From NCBI GenBank assembly GCA_017398245.1, contig JAFQGN010000023.1, positions 1-14,647 of the forward strand: a DNA stretch of 14,647 nucleotides. The letters are read 5' to 3'. Both the position numbers and the translations under genes were made by a program. This document shows, in pieces, positions 6,664-13,102 of the stretch. Within the stretch, counting starts at the first letter, position 1; every line of letters begins with the position of its first letter. Below the pieces are notes generated by a model that did not search any database, was not told the DNA's origin, and saw only the letters and a program-made list of their open reading frames with translations. This DNA is from Clostridia bacterium. Lineage in GTDB: Bacteria; Bacillota_A; Clostridia; Christensenellales; Aristaeellaceae.

Positions 6664-8555
6664 TTTCTCCTACTCCTTTGTATCGCGTCCATCGTCCTTC
6701 TGTAGCGCGCGCACCACTTCGGGCCGACAAAGCGCTTGATCAGCGTGCGAACGAGATAGCGCGTGGTAACCGTGTCCTTGTTTTCCGCGCCGGAAAGGTT
6801 CACGCCCTGCAAAATGCGGTGCAGCACAGCGTGCCTGTCGCCCTCGCCGTGCACCCAGAACACCATTTCGTTGATATCGCGAATGGATTTATAATCCGCC
6901 GTCAGCCTCATGGCGGAATACCTGTCCGAAAGCACCCATGCGCTGTAGTAGCCCGCATCCTGCGCCACAAACGGATAAATGCGCTCGATCACATGCATGA
7001 TCGTTCCGTCGATCTCGCGGCAGGGCTCCTGCGGGAAATCCTCATACTTAAAGCCTACGTCGAAGATCTTCTTCAGCGCGGCCGTGCGGAACCAGAAGAA
7101 CCCGCCCAGCGGCGCGACCGGCGGCTTGGAGGCGTCCATCGGCGCCTTGATGTTCCACTGTTTGCATTTTTCCTGCAAGAGGCCGAAGTTCCCGCGCCAT
7201 TCGCGGCCCACGGTGGTGTAATACATGCCGTGCTCGGGCGTGGGCGGCACCAGCAGGCCCAGCCTCGGGTTTTCTTCGAACGTGGCCAGAACGTTGTTTG
7301 TATATGCGCGGCTGGACAGCGTGTTTTCAAAGCAATGGTACGAGAACGAATCGCCGATGATATACGGCTTTTCATAGCGGGACTTTTTGCCGTGCGCAAT
7401 GCAGATGTAGTCGTACTGGCTCACATATTTGCGCATGCCGATGAAGAACCCGGCGTATTCGCGCCCGCGGTTTTCGACCACGATCACCCTGCACTTGCGG
7501 CCGATCCCCTCCATACCCTTTTCGATGAGCGCCTTCTTCTCCTCCGTATTGGTGCTGATGTAGATATCGGCATACTCGGGCGTCTGGTCTGCATATCCGC
7601 GCAGCTCGGGGATCATCTCCGGGTAATAAATATGCATAAACAGCGCGACCTTCGGCTGCCTCTTCAGCGGCTTTTCCACATCGCGCGGCAGCACGTAGTT
7701 CAGCTGCATCCTCTGCTTGATGTCCCACATATTCGCCGTGCGCAGAAGGTTGTCCCAAATCATGTTCACGTCGAAATCGGTCTCATTGCGCAGATAATCG
7801 TACAATTCCACCGTGGCCTGGCCGCAGGTCACGTCCATCAGCTCTTCGATGATATTGAAAAAGCTCTTCCTCTTGAACACCGGGCAGCGCCTGTTTTTGA
7901 TCAGCTCCACCGGCATCATCATCAGCGGATAATCGCAAACCTCGGCAAGGTCGTCCGTGTTCACATACACGTCGCTTTCAAACCCCAGCCGCTTGAACTT
8001 TTCCGTAAACACGGCCTCGTGCCGGCAGATGGAATCGACATAGCCGTTGATCATGGGCATCTCGTCCCAATACTGGCGGTACGCCTTTTTCAGCATCATG
8101 CGCTTTCGCACCGCAATAAAGCTGGACTGGATGTGCGGCGGGATATAGCCGTATTCGCAGGCGTTGTACGGGTCGTACGAATGGCCGTTGTGCTTGGTGA
8201 TGCCCCAGAAGTCCACGTCCCGCTTGTCCATCTCGGCGAACATTTCCGCAAAGGGGTGCACCGGGCCGTAGTTGGTGTGGTTCATCATGATGAACTCGTC
8301 AAACGTGGTCACCTTGTCCCAGCCGATGTGCTCCATGCCCTCCTTGTACGCCCAAACATCCAGGCCCTTGTTTTCGCGCACAAACACATCGTCGGCGATC
8401 TGCTCAAATTTCTTTTTGCTTTCCGCAGTCAACAGCCCGTTTACCACCACATAGATCTTCTCCGCGCTCTTTCGCAGGTCGCGCAGCATATAAAAATTGC
8501 ACTCGTCCGCAATACCCTCGCCGTCATAGAAGAAATAGAGAATTGCCCTCTTCAT
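6660..8555 (-). CDS. rgpF: RgpF-type rhamnan synthesis protein (putative rhamnosyltransferase)
   Basis: 631 residues, matching the RgpF family known from streptococcal rhamnose polysaccharide assembly. Two related halves are visible. The N-terminal half carries RENKGLDVWAYKEGM (60-74), FIMMNHTNYGPVHPF (88-102) and IPPHIQSSFIAVRKRMM (138-154). The C-terminal half carries VVENRGREYAGFF (359-371), YDYICIAHGKKS (381-392) and LGGFFWFRTAAL (483-494). N-(K/R)-G-x-(D/E) followed by a YDxI..xH/N segment recurs in both halves. No membrane segment is evident, so it should act at the cytoplasmic face. The ATG at 8555 is 16 bases after the coiled-coil gene's stop, with TGAGGGG eight bases upstream. Neighbouring rmlB and rmlC fit a dTDP-L-rhamnose-type donor. 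Exact linkage is unknown. Confidence 0.9.
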   Translation of the reverse strand: MKRAILYFFYDGEGIADECNFYMLRDLRKSAEKIYVVVNGLLTAESKKKFEQIADDVFVRENKGLDVWAYKEGMEHIGWDKVTTFDEFIMMNHTNYGPVHPFAEMFAEMDKRDVDFWGITKHNGHSYDPYNACEYGYIPPHIQSSFIAVRKRMMLKKAYRQYWDEMPMINGYVDSICRHEAVFTEKFKRLGFESDVYVNTDDLAEVCDYPLMMMPVELIKNRRCPVFKRKSFFNIIEELMDVTCGQATVELYDYLRNETDFDVNMIWDNLLRTANMWDIKQRMQLNYVLPRDVEKPLKRQPKVALFMHIYYPEMIPELRGYADQTPEYADIYISTNTEEKKALIEKGMEGIGRKCRVIVVENRGREYAGFFIGMRKYVSQYDYICIAHGKKSRYEKPYIIGDSFSYHCFENTLSSRAYTNNVLATFEENPRLGLLVPPTPEHGMYYTTVGREWRGNFGLLQEKCKQWNIKAPMDASKPPVAPLGGFFWFRTAALKKIFDVGFKYEDFPQEPCREIDGTIMHVIERIYPFVAQDAGYYSAWVLSDRYSAMRLTADYKSIRDINEMVFWVHGEGDRHAVLHRILQGVNLSGAENKDTVTTRYLVRTLIKRFVGPKWCARYRRTMDAIQRSRRK

Positions 8556-8571
8556 GGAAAAGACCCCTCAA

Positions 8572-9450
8572 TCACAAATCTTTATGCAAAGCCGCCGTGC
8601 TCTTCCAGAACTTGCTGTTTTCAATGTTGAACAGCCTCTGGCGCAGCTTGCTCAGCTCGGCAAGCGCAGCCTCCAGCTCCTGTTCTCTCTTTTCGGCCGC
8701 CGCCTTGGCCTCTTCATCGGCCCGGAACGCCTCGGCCTGCTTTTGCTCCAGCTGACCGATCCACCCGTCCTTCTGCGCAATGGCCGCTTCCTTTTCGGCA
8801 AGAACCTTGGCGTACTCTACCGCCTCGGCCTCCTTCGCCGCAAGAAGCCCGTCCTTGTAGTCCAGCATTTCTTCCTGCTTGCCGATCCACTCGTCCTTCT
8901 GCGCGATGACCGCTTCCTTCTCAGCGATCACCTTGGCGAACTCTACCGCCTCGGTCTCCTTCGCCGCAAGAAGCCCGTCCTTGTAGGCCAGCATTTCTTC
9001 CTGCTTGCCGATCCACTCGTCCTTCTGCGCGATGGCCGCTTCCCTTTGGGCGATCACCTCGGCGTACTCTACCGCCTCGGCCTCCTTCGCCGCTAGAAGC
9101 CCGTCCTTGTAGGCCAGCATTTCTTCCTGCTTGCCGATCCACTCGTCCTTCTGCGCGATGGCCGCTTCCTTTTCAGCCAGAAGCGCGTCTTTATATTCCA
9201 GCAGCTCCTGCTGCTTGCCGATCCATGCATCCTTCTGGGCTATAGCGCTTTCCCTGTCGGCCAGAAGCGCGTCTTTATATTCCAGCAGCTCCTGCTGCTT
9301 GCCGATCCATGCATCCTTCTGGGCGATAGCGCTTTCCCTGTCGGCCAGAAGCGCGTCCTTATACTCCAAAAACTCCTGCTGTTTTGCGATCCACGCGTCC
9401 TTTTCGGCAATCTGCTCCTCCAGAGAAGCCGGCATCTTGTTTTCTGCCAT
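8572..9450 (-). CDS. Tandem-repeat coiled-coil protein, possible polysaccharide scaffold or length ruler
   Basis: 292 residues with no signal peptide or membrane segment, so cytoplasmic. After a 12-residue lead, three 28-residue units (13-40, 41-68, 69-96) of the type AIAQKDAWIGKQQELLEYKD are followed by three 42-residue units (97-138, 139-180, 181-222) of the type AIAQKDEWIGKQEEMLAYKD, and then a partial unit (223-232). All unit lengths are multiples of seven. Hydrophobic residues recur at unit positions 2, 9, 16 and 23, with a second stripe at 1, 8, 15 and 22, as in a long helix bundle. The tail (233-270) is a charged Glu/Ala/Lys helix and the end carries LFNIENSKFWKSTAALH, a short segment like those near coiled coils in polysaccharide glycosyltransferases. 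Its place between exporter ATPase and rgpF suggests a role in chain assembly. Function is not established. The ATG at 9450 has AAGGGGG about ten bases upstream. Confidence 0.85.
   Translation of the reverse strand: MAENKMPASLEEQIAEKDAWIAKQQEFLEYKDALLADRESAIAQKDAWIGKQQELLEYKDALLADRESAIAQKDAWIGKQQELLEYKDALLAEKEAAIAQKDEWIGKQEEMLAYKDGLLAAKEAEAVEYAEVIAQREAAIAQKDEWIGKQEEMLAYKDGLLAAKETEAVEFAKVIAEKEAVIAQKDEWIGKQEEMLDYKDGLLAAKEAEAVEYAKVLAEKEAAIAQKDGWIGQLEQKQAEAFRADEEAKAAAEKREQELEAALAELSKLRQRLFNIENSKFWKSTAALHKDL
8785..9162 (-). repeat. Three tandem 126-base in-frame repeats
   Basis: Copies at 9037-9162, 8911-9036 and 8785-8910 encode the three 42-residue units of the coiled-coil protein. They are nearly identical at DNA level, including silent positions, so they arose by recent duplication or are kept alike by recombination. 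Each equals the 28-residue unit plus a 14-residue insert between the LLA and the closing (Q/E)-(R/K)-E-A. Confidence 0.9.
9177..9344 (-). repeat. Two tandem 84-base near-perfect repeats
   Basis: 9177-9260 and 9261-9344 match at every base except one (T at 9241 versus G at 9325). They encode 28-residue units of the coiled-coil protein. The next unit outward (from 9345) is clearly diverged, which suggests the duplication is recent. Confidence 0.92.
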
Positions 9451-9469
9451 TTGCGCTGCGCCCCCTTTT

Positions 9470-10222
9470 TTATTTCTTATCCTTGTTCTCCACGTATTCG
9501 ATATACGCGTCGCAAACCTCGGCGGCGGGGCCGGTCATCTGCACTTTTCCGTGCTCCAGCCACATCACGCGGCTGCACAGCCGCTTGACCGATTCGATAT
9601 CGTGCGAAACGTACACCACCGTGGTGCCGCCGCTCATCAGCTCCATCATGCGCTTCATGCTCTTTTGGGCAAAATCATAATCGCCCACCGAGAGCACCTC
9701 GTCCACGATCAGGATATCCGGCGAAATAATGCTCGAAGAGGAAAACGCCAGCCTTGCCAGCATGCCGGAGGAGAAATACTTCACCGGCACGTCCCTAAAA
9801 TCCCAAAGGTCGGCAAATTCCAGCACCTTCACCACGTTCGAACGCACGCTCTGCTCGGTGTGGCCCAGAATGGCCCCGCAAAGGTAGATGTTTTCGATCG
9901 CGGAAAGCTCCATATCAAAGCCCGCGCCCAGTTCGATCATCGGCGCAATGGAACCCTGCGTGGTCACTTTACCCTTCGTAGGCTTCATGATCCCCGCGAT
10001 CACCTTCAGCAAGGTCGATTTTCCCGCGCCGTTGCTGCCGATGATGCCAAACGTCTCGCCCTTTTCCACATGAAAGCTGATATCGTCCAGCGCGGAAAAG
10101 CGTTCCTTTTCCATCGCGTCGATCGTCGCCTTGCTCAGCAGCTTTTCCTTGAGCGAGCGCACCTTGCCCCGGTTCAGGTCAAAAAGCATGCCCACATGCT
10201 CAACGGTGATCATATCCGGCAT
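9470..10222 (-). CDS. Polysaccharide ABC exporter ATP-binding protein (Wzt/TagH/RgpD type)
   Basis: 250 residues forming one nucleotide-binding domain. Visible are Walker A GSNGAGKST (62-70), the Q-loop region near 94-101, the signature FSSGM (150-154), Walker B ILIVDE (170-175) with the D-loop after it, and the H-loop VSHD with H207. The N-terminal 45 residues before the first strand, with a long insert before FSALDDISF, are typical of the teichoic acid and O-antigen exporter subfamily. The protein stops soon after the ATPase domain, so it lacks the C-terminal carbohydrate-binding domain of E. coli O9a-type Wzt. It pairs with the permease encoded just upstream (18-base gap). ATG 10222 has GGGAGGG seven bases upstream and is preferred to the ATG three codons later. 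Confidence 0.95.
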   Translation of the reverse strand: MPDMITVEHVGMLFDLNRGKVRSLKEKLLSKATIDAMEKERFSALDDISFHVEKGETFGIIGSNGAGKSTLLKVIAGIMKPTKGKVTTQGSIAPMIELGAGFDMELSAIENIYLCGAILGHTEQSVRSNVVKVLEFADLWDFRDVPVKYFSSGMLARLAFSSSSIISPDILIVDEVLSVGDYDFAQKSMKRMMELMSGGTTVVYVSHDIESVKRLCSRVMWLEHGKVQMTGPAAEVCDAYIEYVENKDKK

Positions 10223-10240
10223 ATCATAACCCTCCCCGCA

Positions 10241-11017
10241 TCAATTATAGTAGATAAAGTCGTCCTGCCGCTTATAGAAGAAATACAGCCCCGCGCAGAA
10301 CATGCCCGCCGACCAGAGCAGCACCGCCGCCCATGTCGTAATATTGGGCGTCTGCCCGTAAAAGGCCACATCGCGGAAGAACAGCACAAAGTGGTACATC
10401 GGGTTACAGCGGAACAGATCGTGCAGCTGCTCGGGAATCGTCGTCTCCAGCGGATAGAGCACCGGCGTCACATACATCCATATCGTGCATACCACGCTGT
10501 ACAAATGCTGCGTATCGCGGAAGAACACGTTCAGCGCGCTCAAAAGCATGCTCATGCCCGCCGCAAACACGCACACCAGCACCAGAATGAGCGGGATGAA
10601 CACATAGTTCCACGTCGGCGCAATGCCCACGCACCAGCTCATGATCAGAAAGATCAGCGCCGTGATCACCAAATTGATGGACGTGGAAAGCACCTTCGCC
10701 ACCGGGAAGATGACTCTGGGCACCTTCACCTTGCCGAACAGGCCGAAATTGGCCACCACGGAAGAGAGCCCCTGCTGCGTGGATTCGCTGAAGAACGAAA
10801 ACACCGTGATGCCCGAAAGCACATACAGCATGTAGTTTTCCACCTGGCGGAAGATCTGGCTGAACACGCAGGAAAGCACCAGCATGTTCAGCAGCGGATT
10901 GAGCACGCTCCAGAGCACGCCCAGCGCACTGCCGCGGTATCTCGTCTTAAAATCTCTGCGGATGAGCTGCTTCAGCAAAAACGAATACCGCCGCAGCGCC
11001 AAAATTTCCTCAAACAT
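10241..11017 (-). CDS. Polysaccharide ABC exporter permease (Wzm/TagG/RgpC type, ABC-2)
   Basis: 258 residues with about six membrane segments (near 32-55, 63-80, 108-130, 137-165, 173-190 and 228-248). The N-terminal run RRDFKTRYRGSALGVLWS (20-37) is the characteristic amphipathic and coupling region of Wzm/TagG permeases. NVFFRDTQHL (163-172) and TPVLYPLE (184-191) are also family features. It forms a dimeric channel with the ATPase encoded next and moves lipid-linked polysaccharide across the membrane. Full length, with GGAGG seven bases before the ATG at 11017, and 15 bases downstream of the SDR gene's stop. Confidence 0.95.
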   Translation of the reverse strand: MFEEILALRRYSFLLKQLIRRDFKTRYRGSALGVLWSVLNPLLNMLVLSCVFSQIFRQVENYMLYVLSGITVFSFFSESTQQGLSSVVANFGLFGKVKVPRVIFPVAKVLSTSINLVITALIFLIMSWCVGIAPTWNYVFIPLILVLVCVFAAGMSMLLSALNVFFRDTQHLYSVVCTIWMYVTPVLYPLETTIPEQLHDLFRCNPMYHFVLFFRDVAFYGQTPNITTWAAVLLWSAGMFCAGLYFFYKRQDDFIYYN

Positions 11018-11032
11018 TCCGGTTCCTCCAAA

Positions 11033-12109
11033 TTATTCTGCGGCCTTGCCGTCCATCTGGCCGTCGATCCACGCGCACAGCTTCTCCAGCCCTGCCTCCA
11101 GGCTGTACTGCGCCGCAAAGCCCAGCTTTTCCTTCGTCAGGCTCGCATCGCAGCAGGCATGGCGCACGTCGCCGTTGCGGTATTTTCCGCAAACCTGCGG
11201 CTCGGGCGCGCCGTACCGCCTTGCAATGATGCGCGCCATATCGCCTATCGTGTTTTCCACGCCCGTGCCGATGTCGAACACGTATTCAAAGCCCGCGTCG
11301 CTGTCGATGTCCATCAGAATCGCGCGCGCCACATCGTCGATCAGCACAAAATCGCGTATGATCTGCCCGTCTTCGTACAGCTCTATCGGCTTTCCGGCCT
11401 TGCTCAGGCGCACAAACAGCGAAACGATACCCGTATACGGGTTGATGAGCGATTGCCCCGGCCCGTACACATTCTGCAAACGCACGATCTTGCAGCCCAC
11501 GTTCATCGCCTTGCACCAAACGCTGAGCAAATGCTCCTGGCACAGCTTGGTAGAACCGTACACGCTCGTGGGCATGGGCGTCACCCTGTCCGCGCGCATG
11601 GGCAGATGCTTTGCGCCGGGGAAATCCCACTGCGCCTGCTGCAGCTGCCTGTCGGAGCGCTGGCCCGGGTAGAATACCTCGCCGCTGTCCTTCTGCCATG
11701 CGCCCTCGCCGTATACCGCGCGCGAGGACGTCAGCAGCACCTGTGCGGGCATTTTGCCGCTGCGGGTGAAGCTGTCCAGCATCACAGAGGTGCCCACCAC
11801 GTTCGTGTGCGTGTGCAAAGTGGAACAGCCCAGCGATTGCGCCGTGCCCGTCTCCGCCGCAAGGTGTACCACGGTAAAGCCGCTTTCCATCTTCTCCAGC
11901 AGCCCGTCCCAAAGCGCGCCCTCGCAGATATCGCCCACCACCAGTTCCACTCCCGCGGCCAGCTCCGCCGGGCGCACAGGCTGCTTGTGGATCTGCGGGT
12001 TCAGCGTGTCGATGGCGATCACGCGTTCAAATCGCTCGGTCAATCCGGCCGAGATCGCACAGCCAATAAAGCCTGCGCCGCCGGTTACGATACAGGTGTT
12101 CGCTTTCAT
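11033..12109 (-). CDS. Extended SDR nucleotide-sugar epimerase/dehydratase, possibly dTDP-L-rhamnose 4-epimerase
   Basis: 358 residues of the extended short-chain dehydrogenase family. GGAGFIG at 10-16 binds NAD, HLAAETG is at 82-88, SSR at 128-130 gives the catalytic Ser, and YGSTK at 184-188 gives the Tyr and Lys pair. The segments SSRAVYGEG (128-136) and LQNVYGPGQSLINPYTG (211-227) recall enzymes annotated as dTDP-L-rhamnose 4-epimerases, which make dTDP-6-deoxy-L-talose. This recollection is not tested by search, and a UDP-sugar 4-epimerase is the main alternative. The insert at about 140-175 (GEVFYPGQRSDRQ) is characteristic of that subgroup. The ATG at 12109 lies nine bases after the previous stop, with a weak AGGAAAG site. 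It supplies a sugar donor to the assembly genes downstream. Confidence 0.88.
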   Translation of the reverse strand: MKANTCIVTGGAGFIGCAISAGLTERFERVIAIDTLNPQIHKQPVRPAELAAGVELVVGDICEGALWDGLLEKMESGFTVVHLAAETGTAQSLGCSTLHTHTNVVGTSVMLDSFTRSGKMPAQVLLTSSRAVYGEGAWQKDSGEVFYPGQRSDRQLQQAQWDFPGAKHLPMRADRVTPMPTSVYGSTKLCQEHLLSVWCKAMNVGCKIVRLQNVYGPGQSLINPYTGIVSLFVRLSKAGKPIELYEDGQIIRDFVLIDDVARAILMDIDSDAGFEYVFDIGTGVENTIGDMARIIARRYGAPEPQVCGKYRNGDVRHACCDASLTKEKLGFAAQYSLEAGLEKLCAWIDGQMDGKAAE

Positions 12110-12118
12110 ATCTATCGG

Positions 12119-12952
12119 TCACTTTCCTACGATCTGGTTTATCTTCGTTGCATCTCCCCATACGCCGGGGCTGTCGTACGGCCTGTCCGGGAACGCGCCG
12201 TACTGCAGGCGGATCTTCATCCCCTTTTCGCGGATAAAGCCCTCCACCTGTTCGGCCAGAGACACGGGCCTGCCCGTTGAGCAGTTGATGATGCCGTCCA
12301 CTTCCGTCTGCATCACGCACGCGGCCAGGAGCCTGCCCAGCTCTTCCACGCGGATGAAGTCGTACTTGTTCTTGCCCGTGGTGAAGGGGAACAGCTCCTG
12401 CCCCTTCTCCTCTGCGGCAATGATCTTTCCGAAGATGGAATTGCTGCGCTTGTCGTCTCCGTAAATATAGTACGCGCGCAGCCACTGCACGGTCACGTCC
12501 TTGCCCTTGAGCATGGCAAAGGTGGCCCTGCGCAGCGCGTCCTTGGCGATGCCGTACAGGCTGATCGGGTTGCACGGCGTGTTCTCGTCGATCGCGCCCT
12601 CCCAGTAGCCCACCTCGTGCATCGTGCCCATCACGGCGATCTGCTTCAATCCCTCGTCCGTCATCTGCTTAATAAAGCGGTAGTGCTCGGACAGGCAGCC
12701 CATGTGCATATCAGAATTGTGCACAAAACCGTCCCTCCACGCCAGGTGGATGCAGGCGTCGGGCCTGCCGAACCGTTCAAACATGCCCTCTTTGCCCGCA
12801 AAAATATCCTCTTCTATTCTTTCCGCGCGCTCGTCCACGCCGTCCAGCCGTACATCCGCCGCGACGACCTGCGCGCCCATGTCCAGCAGCGCGCTGACCA
12901 CATGCCGGCCGATATAGCCGCCCGCACCCGTGACCAGTATCCTCTTGCTCAT
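12119..12952 (-). CDS. SDR nucleotide-sugar reductase/epimerase, possible dTDP-4-keto-6-deoxyhexose reductase
   Basis: 277 residues. The NAD(P) motif GAGGYIG is at 9-15 and YGIAK at 133-137 gives the catalytic Tyr and Lys. GTMHEVGYWEGAIDE (109-123) and FPFTTGKNKYDFI (188-200) are striking conserved-looking blocks that I associate with a Firmicutes SDR group annotated as NAD-dependent epimerase or 6-deoxy-L-talose dehydrogenase; substrate is not proven. Coming straight after rmlC and rmlB, it could reduce the 4-keto product, doing the step usually done by RmlD. The frame is open to 13033, but the start at 12952 is preferred because MSKRILVTGAGG begins the Rossmann fold and AGAGGAA lies eight bases upstream. 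The extra N-terminal residues of the longer form do not resemble the family. Confidence 0.85.
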   Translation of the reverse strand: MSKRILVTGAGGYIGRHVVSALLDMGAQVVAADVRLDGVDERAERIEEDIFAGKEGMFERFGRPDACIHLAWRDGFVHNSDMHMGCLSEHYRFIKQMTDEGLKQIAVMGTMHEVGYWEGAIDENTPCNPISLYGIAKDALRRATFAMLKGKDVTVQWLRAYYIYGDDKRSNSIFGKIIAAEEKGQELFPFTTGKNKYDFIRVEELGRLLAACVMQTEVDGIINCSTGRPVSLAEQVEGFIREKGMKIRLQYGAFPDRPYDSPGVWGDATKINQIVGK

Positions 12953-12960
12953 TTTCTCTA

Positions 12961-12967
12961 TTCCTCT
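12961..12967 (-). promoter_or_regulatory. Ribosome binding site that fixes the SDR start at 12952
   Basis: AGAGGAA on the minus strand, eight bases before the ATG at 12952. No comparable site precedes the longer start at 13033. Confidence 0.6.
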
Positions 12968-13031
12968 TTTCTCAACGCCGTGCGGCGCAATCGCGCATAC
13001 CGTGCATCCGCCGCCGTTTTTCCGCGCCAAC

Positions 13032-13065
13032 AAACCCGGCTTTTCTCTTCCGAAAACCCGGCTTT
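13032..13065. repeat. Two 12-base direct repeats (AAACCCGGCTTT) in the rmlB-SDR gap
   Basis: The identical 12-mer occurs at 13032-13043 and 13054-13065, 22 bases apart centre to centre, about two helix turns. It lies in the only sizeable gap of the operon (12953-13102, 150 bases). No clear promoter or terminator was found there. A small CGCCG-TG-CGGCG hairpin sits at 12976-12987. Confidence 0.6.
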
Positions 13066-13102
13066 ATTCTTTCAACGCATACGTACCGCCGTGCAAAAAG
13101 GC

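Noticed and set aside
8785..9344. CRISPR-like or satellite repeat array
   Set aside because: Units are 84 and 126 bases, contiguous without spacers, and keep one open frame, so this is a coding tandem repeat.
9131..12280. 1049-codon plus-strand open frame as a giant gene
   Set aside because: It lies opposite five well-supported genes, is rich in His/Arg/Gln/Ala typical of reversed high-GC coding sequence, and shows no domain or ribosome site.
12953..13033. 27-residue N-terminal extension of the SDR gene
   Set aside because: The extension does not look like a Rossmann-fold start and lacks a ribosome site. MSKRILVTGAGG at 12952 fits the family.
13066..13102. Promoter upstream of the SDR gene (TTGCAC with AAGAAT)
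   Set aside because: The spacer is about 19 bases and the -10 match is poor, so it is not supported.
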